A DNA stretch of 64,000 bases from Arthrobacter sp. Leaf337 (GCF_001423745.1 NZ_LMPC01000012.1:3981-67980); one strand, 5' to 3'. Numbered from the stretch's first letter, positions 21,817 through 30,637 are shown. The notes: generated by a model from the sequence alone, not told the origin. A program made the numbers and translations.

Positions 21817-22374
21817 GTGCGTTTCACTGCGATGAACCGGGGCCAGCGCGGCAAGCTGGCAATGGCAACGGCAGCACTTGCCATCGGCCTGCTGTCCGTG
21901 ACCGGCTGCGGCTACATCAACCCGCAGCAGACCTCTGAGCAGTACTCTGCGTCGGACGGAACCCGGGAAGACCTCGGTCCCCTCCAGCTCCGTAACTTCA
22001 TGATCGTTTCCGCGGGCGAGGACAAGCAGGGCCGCGTGGTCGGCGCCGTTTACAACTCCTCCTCCAGCGACGTCAAGCTGACCATCAAGGGTGCGCGCGG
22101 CTCGCAGACGGAGGTGTCCGTGAAGCAGAATTCGTACGCGCTCCTCAACGAGTCCACGGATCCGGCTATCCTCAGCAGCACGGGCGCAAACCCCGGTTCC
22201 CTGTCCGAGGTCACTATCTCCGAGGACGGCACCAACCAGACTGCCAAGGTCAAGGTCCCCGTCCTGGACGCCACCCTCCCCGAGTACAAGGAGTACCTGC
22301 CGGAAGGCAGTGAGCCCACCGGCTCGGAGTCGGCCACGCCGACCCCCACGCCTTCGACCAGCGCGGGCCACTAA
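21817..22374 (+). CDS. Predicted lipoprotein, unknown function
   Basis: A 185-residue exported protein. A positively charged N-terminus and a hydrophobic stretch lead to a lipobox-like LLSVTGC, so the mature protein starts with Cys. It continues with a beta-rich domain of about 110 residues (LRNFMIVSAGED, AVYNSSSSDVKLTIKG) that resembles immunoglobulin-like or copper-chaperone-like folds, and it ends in a Ser/Thr/Pro-rich tail. The start is GTG 21817 with AAGGAG 8 bases upstream. Function is unknown; proteins of this look are common next to carD or regX3 in related genomes. A strong bidirectional terminator follows. Confidence 0.82.
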   Translation: MRFTAMNRGQRGKLAMATAALAIGLLSVTGCGYINPQQTSEQYSASDGTREDLGPLQLRNFMIVSAGEDKQGRVVGAVYNSSSSDVKLTIKGARGSQTEVSVKQNSYALLNESTDPAILSSTGANPGSLSEVTISEDGTNQTAKVKVPVLDATLPEYKEYLPEGSEPTGSESATPTPTPSTSAGH

Positions 22375-22398
22375 CCGGCACAACAGACCACCACAGCA

Positions 22399-22435
22399 AT
22401 AAGGAGGGCTCCCGCCGCGCGGGGGCCCTCCTTAT
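22399..22435. terminator. Bidirectional terminator
   Basis: A 17-bp near-perfect stem (AATAAGGAGGGCTCCCG with its complement) whose ends give T-containing tails in both directions. It separates the convergent lipoprotein and regX3 genes. Confidence 0.8.
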
Positions 22436-22494
22436 TTGCATCTGCGGTTTTGTTGCCGGGGCTTGTTGTCCCGGTTTTGTTGGCGGGCGTGCGC

Positions 22495-23175
22495 CTACGG
22501 CTCGAACTTGTAGCCCAGGCCCCGGACGGTCACAAGGTACCGCGGGGCGGACGGGTCCGGCTCGATCTTGCTGCGGAGCCTCTTGACGTGGACGTCCAAG
22601 GTCTTGGTATCGCCCACGTAGTCCGATCCCCACACACGGTCGATGAGCTGGCCCCGTGTCAATACCCTGCCTGAATTGCGCAGCAGCATCTCCAACAGTT
22701 CGAATTCCTTCAGGGGCAGCGACACCTGTTCGCCGTCGACGCTCACCACGTGGCGTTCGACGTCCATCCTGACGGGGCCGGCCTGGACGGTGTTGGTGAT
22801 GAGCTCCTCGGGCTCGCCCTGCCGGCGGAGGACCGCCCTGACGCGGGCAACGAGTTCCCTGGACGAATAGGGTTTGGTGACGTAATCGTCGGCGCCGAGT
22901 TCCAGCCCCACCACCTTGTCGATTTCAGCGTCCTTGGCCGTCAGCATAATGACAGGCACAGAGGAGCGCTGGCGCAGCTGCCGGCAGACCTCAGTGCCGG
23001 ATTGGCCGGGCAGCTGGAGGTCCAGGAGCACTAGGTCGGCGCCGTTCCGGTCGAATTCCGTGATGGCGTCCAGGCCGTTGTCCACGACTTCCACCTCGAA
23101 TCCTTCCTTGCCCAGAAGGTAGGACAGAGGGTCGCTGAACGACTCCTCATCCTCGACTATGAGAATCCTGCTCAA
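22495..23175 (-). CDS. regX3: Phosphate-responsive response regulator RegX3
   Basis: OmpR/PhoB-family response regulator of 226 residues. The receiver domain (about 1-118) has acidic residues Glu8-Asp9, phospho-acceptor Asp52 (LLDLQLPG) and Lys101. The winged-helix DNA-binding domain (about 130-226) ends KTLDVHVKRLRSKI...VRGLGYKFEP. It is the partner of SenX3, whose stop overlaps its start by 4 bases. It should bind 11-base GTTCACC-type repeats; such a site exists at 24462-24505 upstream of senX3 and phoU. Confidence 0.95.
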   Translation of the reverse strand: MSRILIVEDEESFSDPLSYLLGKEGFEVEVVDNGLDAITEFDRNGADLVLLDLQLPGQSGTEVCRQLRQRSSVPVIMLTAKDAEIDKVVGLELGADDYVTKPYSSRELVARVRAVLRRQGEPEELITNTVQAGPVRMDVERHVVSVDGEQVSLPLKEFELLEMLLRNSGRVLTRGQLIDRVWGSDYVGDTKTLDVHVKRLRSKIEPDPSAPRYLVTVRGLGYKFEP

Positions 23176-24401
23176 GCGCTGGCTCCTTGCTCATGGACGC
23201 CGGTGGCGTCGCTACTGTGTGGTGAGTTGCTGGGGGCGGCCGTTGACGGCGCAGCGGGTGCGTCGCCGTCGTCCTGCCCCTCCATCTCTGGAAGCCGAAT
23301 GGTGAAGGTGGACCCCTGGCCGGGCTGCGACCACAGCGTCACTTCCCCGCCGTGGTTGGAGATGACGTGTTTCACGATGCTCAGGCCCAGGCCGGTGCCG
23401 CCGGTTTGCCGGGACCGGGCGGCGTCCACACGGTAGAAGCGTTCAAAAACCCGTTCCTGGTCCTCCGGACTCATGCCCTCCCCCTGGTCCGTGACGGAGA
23501 TGGAGACCAGGCCCTCTTTGGAGCGCATGCCGATCCCCACGCGGGTGTTCTCCGGGGAGTAGCGGATGGCGTTGTCGATCAGGTTTCTCAGCGCCGTCAC
23601 CAGCAGGTCCTGGTCGCCGTAGACCATGGCGTTCACGCGGCCGCCCACCACAATGGAGATGTTCTTGCTTTCGGCGGGCAGCTGCGAACGGTCAACGGCT
23701 TCGGTGACCACGGAGTTGATGTCCACCGGGTGCGCTTGCTGCGCGACGCTGGCGCCCTGCAGCCGGGACAGCTCAATGATGTCCTGCACGAGGGCCGCGA
23801 GCCGCTTCGATTCCTTCTGCATGCGCTGGGCAAAGCGGCGGACGGCCACTTCGTCGTCCGCCGACGATTCGAGCGCCTCTGCCAGCAGGGAAATGGCACC
23901 CACCGGCGTCTTGAGTTCGTGGGAAACGTTGGCCACGAAGTCGTTGCGGATTTCCTCGGTACGGGTGATTTCGGTCCGGTCGTCCGCCAGCAGCAGGATG
24001 TATTCCTCACCGAGCATGGCTGCCCGGACCTGGACGATGATGGTCCCCTGCCCCAGCGGCCCGCGGGGCAGTTCAAACTGCTTCTCGAGGATCACGCCGT
24101 CGCGCCGCACCTTCGCGGTCATGTCCAGCAGCTGTTTGTGGACCACGGTGTGTCCCCGGACCAGGCCGAAAGCGTAGGCCGCAGGGCTCGCCCTCACGAC
24201 GCCGTCTATCGCGTCAACCACAACGAAAGCCCGTCCGACGACGGCGAGCACCTCCGCGGCGCCCGGTGGCAGTGCCGGTTCGTCGAACTCAACATCCACC
24301 AGCTTGCGCTGCTGTTCGCTGACCCGGAACGCGAGCACGCCAAAGATGCCGAATGACAGGCCGACGAGGCCTGCGATGACACCGATGAGCATAGGATCCA
24401 C
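23172..24401 (-). CDS. senX3: Phosphate-sensing histidine kinase SenX3
   Basis: Membrane histidine kinase of 409 residues. It has one clear N-terminal membrane segment (about 5-26), a PAS-like domain (about 45-150), the H-box VSHELKTPVG with His161, an N-box (NLIDNAIRYS), and G1/G2 boxes (DQGEGM, TGGTGLGLSIVKH). The last 30 residues are low-complexity. The neighbouring regX3 and divergent phoU identify the system. The start is GTG 24401, with TAAGCT (24408-24413) ending 6 bases upstream, so the transcript is probably leaderless. Confidence 0.94.
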   Translation of the reverse strand: MDPMLIGVIAGLVGLSFGIFGVLAFRVSEQQRKLVDVEFDEPALPPGAAEVLAVVGRAFVVVDAIDGVVRASPAAYAFGLVRGHTVVHKQLLDMTAKVRRDGVILEKQFELPRGPLGQGTIIVQVRAAMLGEEYILLLADDRTEITRTEEIRNDFVANVSHELKTPVGAISLLAEALESSADDEVAVRRFAQRMQKESKRLAALVQDIIELSRLQGASVAQQAHPVDINSVVTEAVDRSQLPAESKNISIVVGGRVNAMVYGDQDLLVTALRNLIDNAIRYSPENTRVGIGMRSKEGLVSISVTDQGEGMSPEDQERVFERFYRVDAARSRQTGGTGLGLSIVKHVISNHGGEVTLWSQPGQGSTFTIRLPEMEGQDDGDAPAAPSTAAPSNSPHSSDATGVHEQGASA

Positions 24402-24407
24402 GGCTCC

Positions 24408-24413
24408 AGCTTA
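24408..24413 (-). promoter_or_regulatory. -10 box of leaderless senX3
   Basis: TAAGCT on the minus strand, 6 bases before the GTG start. Confidence 0.5.
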
Positions 24414-24461
24414 TGCTCTGGCCCGGGCGCCGGAAGCGAATCTGATGCGATTCACCGCGGG

Positions 24462-24505
24462 GTTCAGCTAACGTTCACCTATAGGTGCGTAACAGTTCAC
24501 CGGCC
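24462..24505 (+). promoter_or_regulatory. PHO-box-like RegX3/PhoP operator
   Basis: Four 11-base units in register: GTTCAGCTAAC, GTTCACCTATA, GGTGCGTAACA and GTTCACCGGCC. Three match the GTTCACC direct repeat of actinobacterial phosphate-regulator sites. A further ATTCACC lies at 24450, out of register by one base. The site lies between senX3 and phoU and can serve both. Confidence 0.75.
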
Positions 24506-24595
24506 ACTGACAGAGTTATTGGTTGGACTGCAGAGCGGTGACACGAAATCCGGCCGCCACCCGGTGGGGCCAGGTTTCCAAGGAAAGGACGCGTA

Positions 24596-25258
24596 GTGCG
24601 CAAGGTTTTTCAGGAGGAGCTCACACAGGTGGGCGAGCAGCTCGTCGAGATTTCAAAGCTCGTCAGCGAGGCTATCAACAAGGCCACGACGGCCTTCGAA
24701 GGGGCCGACGTCGACCTCGCCCAGGATGTCATCGCCGCTGATGCAAGGATCGACTTCCTGCAGAACAGCCTGGACGAGCGGGCCATCGACATCCTGGCCC
24801 TGCAGGGGCCCGTGGCCAGCGACCTTCGGATGATCGTGGGTTCGCTGCGGATGAGCGCCTCGCTGGAGCGCATGGGAGACCTCGCCCGGCACATCGCCCA
24901 GCTGGCGCGGCTCCGCTACCCGGCCAACGTAATTCCGCCGCAGCTCGCAGATACGTTCAAGAGCTTCGCCGAGCAGGACCAGCTGATCGCGGACAAGCTC
25001 ACCGAGCTCTTGGAAACGCGCGACCTGGAAGTTGCCCGCGACATCCTCAAGGCGAATGCGACCGTCAACGACCTCCACCTGAGCGTCTTCAAGGCCATCG
25101 CCCGCAGCGACTGGAACGAGTCGCCGGCCACCACGGTGGACGTTGCCCTGGCCAGCCGCTACTTTGAACGCTTCGCGGACCACGGCGTTTCAGTAGCCCA
25201 GAAGGTCACCTACCTGGTCACCGGCGCGTGGCACCCGCACAGCACCGAAATCAGCTGA
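24596..25258 (+). CDS. phoU: Phosphate signalling/transport regulator PhoU
   Basis: PhoU of 220 residues, made of two three-helix-bundle repeats. It has the family metal-site motifs: around residues 70-90 (GPVASDLRMIVGSLRMSASLERMGDLARH) and the second-half counterpart (DVALASRYFERFADHGVSVAQ). It restrains the phosphate kinase when phosphate is plentiful. The start is GTG 24596, with AAGGA upstream. It diverges from senX3, with the PHO-box-like site between them. The pst transporter genes are not in this window. Confidence 0.96.
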   Translation: MRKVFQEELTQVGEQLVEISKLVSEAINKATTAFEGADVDLAQDVIAADARIDFLQNSLDERAIDILALQGPVASDLRMIVGSLRMSASLERMGDLARHIAQLARLRYPANVIPPQLADTFKSFAEQDQLIADKLTELLETRDLEVARDILKANATVNDLHLSVFKAIARSDWNESPATTVDVALASRYFERFADHGVSVAQKVTYLVTGAWHPHSTEIS

Positions 25259-25285
25259 CTTCCGGGAGCAGGAAGAACGACGGCG

Positions 25286-25310
25286 GGCTGGTCACCATTG
25301 GTGACCAGCC
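25286..25310. terminator. Hairpin between convergent phoU and gpmA
   Basis: Perfect 11-bp stem GGCTGGTCACC / GGTGACCAGCC with a 3-base loop. There is little T-tract on either side, so termination is probable but not certain. Confidence 0.6.
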
Positions 25311-25318
25311 CCGTTGCC

Positions 25319-26065
25319 TTACTTTTTGCCCTGGTTGGCAACAGCCTTGATGGACTCGGCAGCAGCCTCGGGGTCGAGGTACGTGCCGCCCGGGTTCAGC
25401 GGCTTGAAGTCCTCGTCGAGATCGTAGACCAGCGGGATGCCGGTGGGGATGTTCAGGCCGGCGATGGCTTCGTCGCTGATGCCGTCAAGGTGCTTGACGA
25501 GCGCGCGCAGGGAGTTGCCGTGGGCGGTGACCAGCACGGTCTTGCCCGCCTTGAGGTCTTCCTTGATGTCCGATTCCCAGTAGGGCATCAGGCGGATCAG
25601 GACGTCCTTGAGGCACTCGGTGCGCGGAAGGGCGTCACCCAGGTCTGCGTAGCGGGGGTCGTGTGCCTGGGAGAACTCGCTGTTGTCGTCCAGGGCCGGC
25701 GGCGGGGTGTCGTACGAACGGCGCCACTCCATGAACTGCTCTTCACCGTATTCGGCCAGCGTCTGCGCCTTGTCCTTGCCCTGCAGGGCGCCGTAGTGGC
25801 GTTCGTTCAGGCGCCAGTCACGCTTGACCGGGATCCAGCCGCGGTCGGCCTTGTCCAGGGCGATGTTGGCCGTGTTGATGGCCCGCTTCAGGAGGGAGGT
25901 GTACAGGACGTCCGGGAGAACATTGTTCTCAACCAGGAGCTCGCCGCCGCGTGCCGCTTCCTCGCGGCCCTGGTCGTTGAGATCGACATCCACCCAGCCG
26001 GTGAACAGGTTCTTGGCGTTCCATTCGCTGTGGCCGTGGCGCAGCAGAATCAGCTTGTAAGTCAT
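25319..26065 (-). CDS. gpmA: 2,3-bisphosphoglycerate-dependent phosphoglycerate mutase
   Basis: Histidine-phosphatase superfamily, 248 residues. It interconverts 3- and 2-phosphoglycerate in glycolysis. The phospho-histidine is His10 in [10 protein letters not shown], and the second active-site histidine is in [25 protein letters not shown] and the long insertion after it are typical of the cofactor-dependent class. The start is ATG 26065 rather than the ATG three codons upstream, because TAGGAT (26073-26078) ends 7 bases before it. In mycobacteria gpm also lies beside senX3-regX3, which supports the assignment. Confidence 0.96.
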   Translation of the reverse strand: MTYKLILLRHGHSEWNAKNLFTGWVDVDLNDQGREEAARGGELLVENNVLPDVLYTSLLKRAINTANIALDKADRGWIPVKRDWRLNERHYGALQGKDKAQTLAEYGEEQFMEWRRSYDTPPPALDDNSEFSQAHDPRYADLGDALPRTECLKDVLIRLMPYWESDIKEDLKAGKTVLVTAHGNSLRALVKHLDGISDEAIAGLNIPTGIPLVYDLDEDFKPLNPGGTYLDPEAAAESIKAVANQGKK

Positions 26066-26072
26066 GGTTTTC

Positions 26073-26078
26073 ATCCTA
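26073..26078 (-). promoter_or_regulatory. -10 box of leaderless gpmA
   Basis: TAGGAT on the minus strand, 7 bases before the ATG at 26065. It would make the upstream ATG (26074) untranscribed. Confidence 0.5.
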
Positions 26079-26168
26079 GCCGAGCAGGTGGCTGTGCCGC
26101 CGAGCGTTACATCACACTGCAGCTCCCTCTAACCCGACCGCCGGTGCTCGGCGACGGAGCTGCTCCGT

Positions 26169-26174
26169 TAAGCT
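26169..26174 (+). promoter_or_regulatory. -10 box of leaderless methyltransferase-like gene
   Basis: TAAGCT, 6 bases before the GTG at 26181. Confidence 0.5.
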
Positions 26175-26180
26175 TGTCCG

Positions 26181-27008
26181 GTGGTGCAAAAAGCTGAACG
26201 GGTGGGCGCGGCCGGCGCGGGCAGAAGCGGCCGGCCGGTGGGCAACGTGACCCGCGGCACCACCAACCCCAACCGGATGCGGCGGCTGGACCGGTGGCTC
26301 ACCGGGACACAGGCGTGGCGGCTGCGCCGGGCAACCAACCCCCTCGTCATCGACCTCGGATACGGCGCCTCACCGGCCACCGCCGTCGAACTCTTCCACC
26401 GCCTGTCTGCAGTGCGCCCGGACGTCCGGGTGGCCGGGATAGAAATCGAACCCGAACGCGTCCGGGCAGCCAAGGCACTGGAACAGGCCGGGCTGAGTTT
26501 CCATGTGGGCGGCTTCGAGCTTCCGGTGCCCGGGCAGCCGGTGATCGTCCGCGCGTTCAACGTCCTGCGGCAGTACGAGGAAGCGGACGTGGAGGCCATC
26601 TGGGCCCTGGTCCGGGGCCGGCTCGGCCCCAACGGACTGTTCATCGACGGCACCTGCGACGAAATCGGACGGCGCGTCACGTGGGTGGCGCTCGACGCCG
26701 GCGGCCCGCTGAGCCTGAGCATCTCCATGCGCTTCGGCGGCTTTGCACTGCCCTCGGAAATCGCCGAACGGCTGCCTAAGGCCCTGATCCACCGGAACGT
26801 GCCCGGCGAGAGGATCCACGGCTTCCTGCAGGCACTGGACAAGGCCTGGCTGGATGCAGCGCCACTGGCCGCTTTCGGCAACAAACAACGGTGGACGGCC
26901 ATGTGCCGGTCCATGCTCGACGACGGCTGGCCGGTCCAGGACGGACCGGCACGATGGCGGCTGGGCGAGTTGACGGTGGGCTGGGACGCTGTCGCGCCGG
27001 CCGCCTGA
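26181..27008 (+). CDS. Class I SAM-dependent methyltransferase-like protein
   Basis: A 275-residue protein with a Rossmann-type core. Motif I appears as VIDLGYGASPATAVELF, and the acidic residue that would hold the SAM ribose is in AGIEIEPERV. No catalytic signature identifies the substrate. The N-terminus is Gly/Arg-rich, and the C-terminal half (CDEIGRRVTWVALDAGGPLSLSISMRF onward) is not typical of known methyltransferases. The start is GTG 26181, one of two consecutive GTG codons, chosen because of the -10 spacing. It diverges from gpmA across 115 bases. It could have lost methyltransferase activity. Confidence 0.75.
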   Translation: MVQKAERVGAAGAGRSGRPVGNVTRGTTNPNRMRRLDRWLTGTQAWRLRRATNPLVIDLGYGASPATAVELFHRLSAVRPDVRVAGIEIEPERVRAAKALEQAGLSFHVGGFELPVPGQPVIVRAFNVLRQYEEADVEAIWALVRGRLGPNGLFIDGTCDEIGRRVTWVALDAGGPLSLSISMRFGGFALPSEIAERLPKALIHRNVPGERIHGFLQALDKAWLDAAPLAAFGNKQRWTAMCRSMLDDGWPVQDGPARWRLGELTVGWDAVAPAA

Positions 27009-27058
27009 GTAGCGCGGCCGCTTTAGCTCGCGCCGCCCCGCAATAGGGTGTTTCCCGG

Positions 27059-27448
27059 TTACCAGGGGCCGTACGGGCCCATGTTGCGGCTGCCGCCGCG
27101 GCCGGCGTCCTTCACGGCGGGCCGGACGTCGGCCAGGTACACGGAGGCTGCGGTCACTGCCGCGAGACCGAACAGGCCGAACGTGCCGAAACCGCCGCCG
27201 CCACCGCCATTGGGTGACAGGGCGCCCATGGCCTGGGCGCCGCCATACAGTGACAGGGCGCCAATGAACACGGCGCCGCCGGTCAGTGCCAGCCAGAACG
27301 TCTTGGTCCGCTTGGAAACAGCTTCAAAGGCGTTCGCCTTGTGGCGAAGGCAATCAAACAATGCCCACGCTTCAAGACCAAACGCCACGAGCGCCATGAG
27401 GAAATAGACCCCGGTCTCGACGTAGTTAATCAACACTTTTCCGTCCAC
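27059..27448 (-). CDS. DUF2516 family membrane protein
   Basis: A 129-residue membrane protein with three predicted helices (about 11-32, 48-72 and 86-108) and a glycine-rich loop (PNGGGGGGFG) between the second and third. The N-terminal pattern ETGVYFLMALVAFGLEAWALFDCLRH is that of DUF2516, which is widespread in Actinobacteria and of unknown role. The start is GTG 27448. Its -10 box TAGGCT (27455-27460) ends 6 bases upstream and contains the stop codon of the preceding gene, so it is probably leaderless despite the tight spacing. Confidence 0.85.
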   Translation of the reverse strand: MDGKVLINYVETGVYFLMALVAFGLEAWALFDCLRHKANAFEAVSKRTKTFWLALTGGAVFIGALSLYGGAQAMGALSPNGGGGGGFGTFGLFGLAAVTAASVYLADVRPAVKDAGRGGSRNMGPYGPW

Positions 27449-27454
27449 GTCCCC

Positions 27455-27460
27455 AGCCTA
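27455..27460 (-). promoter_or_regulatory. -10 box of leaderless DUF2516 gene
   Basis: TAGGCT on the minus strand, 6 bases before GTG 27448. Its first three bases are the TAG stop of the upstream trans-sulfuration gene. Confidence 0.45.
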
Positions 27461-28642
27461 GCCGCCCAGAGCGTCCAGTGCCTGGTCCAAATCGGCCCAA
27501 AGGTCTTCGACATTTTCAATCCCCACGCTCAGGCGGACCAGATTGTCCGGCACGCTGACCGGCTCAGCCGCGTGGCGCCGTCGTCGTTCAATCAGGGACT
27601 CAACCCCGCCCAAAGACGTGGCGGGAAGCCACAGCTGCAGGGCGCGGACCAGCTTGTCGGCCGCATCGGCACCGCTGAGTCCGCCGGCCGGGGCGATCTG
27701 GATGCACAGCACCGATCCGAAGCTCTTCATCTGTGACTTGGCGCGTTCGTGGCCGGGATCGGTTTCCAGTCCGGGGAACCGGATGCTCTCGATCCGGGGG
27801 TGATTGCTCAGCCGGTCGGCAAGGACGGCCGCCGACGCCTGGGAGCGTTCGATGCGCAGGGCCAGCGTCCGCAGCCCGCGGAGTGCAAGCCAGGCCTCGA
27901 ACGGTCCGGCAATGCCGCCGTGGATGATGCGGTGGTGAAGCAGCGCTGCACGGATCGTTGCGTCCGAGGTGACCAGGGCGCCAAGGACGACGTCGGAATG
28001 CCCGGCCAGGTATTTGGTGACCGAGTGCAGGACGACGTCGGACCCGAGGCTCAGCGGCTGCTGGACCAGGGGCGTGGAAAAGGTGTTGTCGGTGACAACG
28101 ATCGCTCCCACTTCGTGGGCGGCAGCGGTGAGGGCGCGGATGTCCGCGATCCCGAGCATCGGGTTGGTGGGGCTTTCCAGCCAGAGCATGCTTGCGGGTT
28201 TGCCCTCCGCCGGAGCCAGTAGCGCCTTCACGGCGTCGGTGTCCGCGATGTCCACGGTGCGGAGTTCGAACAGCCCCTTCTCCGCGAGTTCGGTGGCCAT
28301 CACCAGGGAACCTGCGTAGCTGTGCGAGGGCATGACCAGCACTCCCCCCGCCGGGATGAGGGACAGCGCTGAACTGACGGCGGCCAGGCCGGAGGCGTAC
28401 AGCAGGCCGGGGAGGGACGCGCCCTCAAGCTGGCCCAGCGCTTCTTCAAACGGGTCCCAGGTGGGGTTGGAGTAGCGGCCGTAGCCACGGTCGCCGTCTG
28501 CGAGCGGACCGGTCCCGAAATAGGTGGAGGACAGGACGATGGGCTGGTTGACTGGCGCATCGCGTTTGCGGGGCGGGCGGCCGGCGGCCACAACCACCGT
28601 TTCAGCCGACAGCGCGGCGGCCTGCTCTTCGGAAAGACTCAT
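27458..28642 (-). CDS. Cystathionine gamma-synthase/lyase family PLP enzyme
   Basis: Cys/Met-metabolism PLP enzyme of 394 residues. The PLP lysine is about 210 in HSVTKYLAGHSD, the cofactor ring stacks on the tyrosine of MPSHSYAGS, and the phosphate loop is ASGLAAVSSAL. YGRYSNPTWDPFEEAL near the N-terminus is typical. It most likely makes or cleaves cystathionine; synthase, lyase and O-acetylhomoserine specificity cannot be separated by eye. The start is ATG 28642; TAGTCT (28649-28654) ends 6 bases upstream, predicting a leaderless mRNA. Confidence 0.9.
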   Translation of the reverse strand: MSLSEEQAAALSAETVVVAAGRPPRKRDAPVNQPIVLSSTYFGTGPLADGDRGYGRYSNPTWDPFEEALGQLEGASLPGLLYASGLAAVSSALSLIPAGGVLVMPSHSYAGSLVMATELAEKGLFELRTVDIADTDAVKALLAPAEGKPASMLWLESPTNPMLGIADIRALTAAAHEVGAIVVTDNTFSTPLVQQPLSLGSDVVLHSVTKYLAGHSDVVLGALVTSDATIRAALLHHRIIHGGIAGPFEAWLALRGLRTLALRIERSQASAAVLADRLSNHPRIESIRFPGLETDPGHERAKSQMKSFGSVLCIQIAPAGGLSGADAADKLVRALQLWLPATSLGGVESLIERRRRHAAEPVSVPDNLVRLSVGIENVEDLWADLDQALDALGG

Positions 28643-28648
28643 GGTCAA

Positions 28649-28654
28649 AGACTA
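28649..28654 (-). promoter_or_regulatory. -10 box of leaderless trans-sulfuration gene
   Basis: TAGTCT on the minus strand, 6 bases before ATG 28642. Confidence 0.5.
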
Positions 28655-28719
28655 CGTGGGAGGCCCGCAGCGCAGGAAAGCGGTTACGGTCCGGCACCTG
28701 CGGTGTCGGTGATTGTCGG

Positions 28720-28725
28720 TAGGCT
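28720..28725 (+). promoter_or_regulatory. -10 box of leaderless tmk
   Basis: TAGGCT, 6 bases before the GTG at 28732. No Shine-Dalgarno sequence lies in the gap. Confidence 0.55.
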
Positions 28726-28731
28726 GGTTAA

Positions 28732-29424
28732 GTGAGTACCCAGAACCCCGGACTGTTCATCGCCTTCGAAGGCGGCGACGGCGCAGGCAAGTCAACGCAG
28801 GCCGCGGCGCTGGCCGGGGCCCTTGATTCGCGCGGCTTCACGGTGCTGCGCACCCGGGAACCGGGCGGCACGCCCATTGGCGAAAAACTGCGGTCCCTGG
28901 TCCTGGACCACGGGCACGGCCATATCGATGCCCGCACCGAAGCCCTCATCTTTGCCGCGTCCCGCGCGGCCCATGCGGACCAGGTCATCCTGCCTGCACT
29001 GGAACGCGGCGACATCGTGCTGACGGACCGCTACATCGATTCCTCGGTGGCCTACCAGGGTGCCGGACGGGGGCTCGGAACCGTTGCCGTGCGTGACCTG
29101 AACGAGTGGGCAACATCGGGTCTGCAGCCGGACCTCACGGTGCTGCTCGACGTCGACCCCGCCGTCGGCCGCCTCCGCCGGACCGCGGGTGACGCTGCCG
29201 AAGACCGGATGGAATCCGAAGCAGACGAATTCCACGCGAAGATCCGTACCGCGTTCCTGGACCTCGCCGCGGCCCGTCCGGACCATTACCTGGTGCTTGC
29301 CGCCCACCTGCCCGTCGCCGAACTGGCGGGTCTCATCCTGGCGCGGGTGGACGCGCTGGTCCTGTCCAGGCAGGGTTCGAGTCATGTGTCCCGCCAGGGT
29401 GCCAGGGAAGGCGTGGCCCCGTGA
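28732..29424 (+). CDS. tmk: Thymidylate kinase
   Basis: dTMP kinase of 230 residues. It has the P-loop FEGGDGAGKST at residues 10-20, the DR(Y/H)-type motif TDRYIDSSVAYQG and a lid-region arginine set (GRLRRTAGDAAEDRME). It phosphorylates dTMP to dTDP for DNA synthesis. The start is GTG 28732. The stop overlaps the start of holB by 4 bases (GTGA), so the two are translated together. About 15 C-terminal residues are extra and not conserved. Confidence 0.96.
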   Translation: MSTQNPGLFIAFEGGDGAGKSTQAAALAGALDSRGFTVLRTREPGGTPIGEKLRSLVLDHGHGHIDARTEALIFAASRAAHADQVILPALERGDIVLTDRYIDSSVAYQGAGRGLGTVAVRDLNEWATSGLQPDLTVLLDVDPAVGRLRRTAGDAAEDRMESEADEFHAKIRTAFLDLAAARPDHYLVLAAHLPVAELAGLILARVDALVLSRQGSSHVSRQGAREGVAP

Positions 29425-30563
29425 CCGTCTGGGACGATCTTCAGGGCCAGCCCGCCGTCGTCGCCCAGCTCCGCCAGGCCGCCCAGGGCGACGGCCTGAC
29501 GCACGCCTGGCTGTTCACCGGCCCGCCCGGATCCGGCCGGTCCAACGCCGCGAAAGCCTTTGCCGCCGCCCTCAACTGCGACCAGGAGGACGTCTCCAGG
29601 CGCGGCTGCGGCGAATGCGCAGCCTGCCTGACCATCCTGGGCGAAACACACTCGGACGTGGCGTTCGTCCGCACCGAAAAAGTCACCATCACCATTGATG
29701 AAGCACGGGACCTGGTCTCGACCGCCGGAAACCGTCCCTCCTCCGGACGATGGCGGATCATCGTTGTGGAAGACGCCGACCGCATGGCGGAACGGACCAC
29801 GAACGTGTTGCTCAAGGCCATCGAAGAGCCCACTCCCCGCACCGTGTGGATGCTGTGTGCACCGTCACCGGCGGACGTCCTGGTTACCATCCGGTCCCGC
29901 TGCCGCCCGGTGGCGCTGCGGCTTCCGCCGGCCGCCGACGTCGCAGCACTCCTGGTGAGGCGCGACGGCGTGGATCCGGCCCTCGCCGAACGCGCGGCCC
30001 GCGCGGCACAGAGCCACGTCGGCATTGCCCGCAGGCTTGCCCGGGACGCCGATGCCCGCGAACGGCGCATGGAAACAGTCCGCTTCCCGCTGGGGCTGCG
30101 GGGCATCACCGCAGCGGTCCTGATGGCCGAAAAGCTGGTGAAGATCGCCACCGAGGAAGCCAACAGTTCCAACGAAGTGCGCGACGCCGAGGAAAAGGCA
30201 GCCCTGCTGGCCACCCTTGGCGCGCCGGAAAGCGGCACGCTGCCGCCCGCCATGAGAAGCCAGCTCAAGCAGCTCGAGGACGACCAGAAGAGGCGCGCCA
30301 AACGCTCCATCACCGACTCCCTTGACCGGACGCTCACGGACCTTCTCTCGTTCTACCGGGACGTCCTCATCATCCAGATGGGGAACGCCGTAGAATTGGT
30401 AAACGTTGAACTCAGGAGCGAGCTGGCCGAGTTTGCCGGGCGGTCCAGCGCGGAGGCAACGCTCGCCCGGATGGATGCGATCAACAAGGCCCGCCAGCGA
30501 ATCACCACCACCAACGTTGCACCCCTGCTGGCCATCGAATCCATGGCAGCAAGCCTGATCTAG
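29421..30563 (+). CDS. holB: DNA polymerase III subunit delta'
   Basis: Clamp-loader subunit of 380 residues. The AAA+ core has a degenerate Walker A (TGPPGSGRSN, with Arg in place of the usual Lys), as expected for delta', which does not hydrolyse ATP. The four-cysteine zinc module is CDQEDVSRRGCGECAAC. Other family features are VVEDADRM, LLKAIEEP and an SRC motif (TIRSRCRPV). The C-terminal region from about 180 is a helical oligomerisation domain. It is coupled to tmk. Confidence 0.95.
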   Translation: MTVWDDLQGQPAVVAQLRQAAQGDGLTHAWLFTGPPGSGRSNAAKAFAAALNCDQEDVSRRGCGECAACLTILGETHSDVAFVRTEKVTITIDEARDLVSTAGNRPSSGRWRIIVVEDADRMAERTTNVLLKAIEEPTPRTVWMLCAPSPADVLVTIRSRCRPVALRLPPAADVAALLVRRDGVDPALAERAARAAQSHVGIARRLARDADARERRMETVRFPLGLRGITAAVLMAEKLVKIATEEANSSNEVRDAEEKAALLATLGAPESGTLPPAMRSQLKQLEDDQKRRAKRSITDSLDRTLTDLLSFYRDVLIIQMGNAVELVNVELRSELAEFAGRSSAEATLARMDAINKARQRITTTNVAPLLAIESMAASLI

Positions 30564-30637
30564 TACCGCCCCGCCCAGTCCCGTCCCGCCGCCGTATGTT
30601 CGCCCGAGCCCACGCCAAGTCCTTCAAGGAGTCCTGC

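Noticed and set aside
26100..26165. CTCCCTC and GAGCGTTAC fragments before the methyltransferase-like gene as a fourth hairpin repeat.
   Set aside because: The pieces do not pair with each other, and the core is incomplete.
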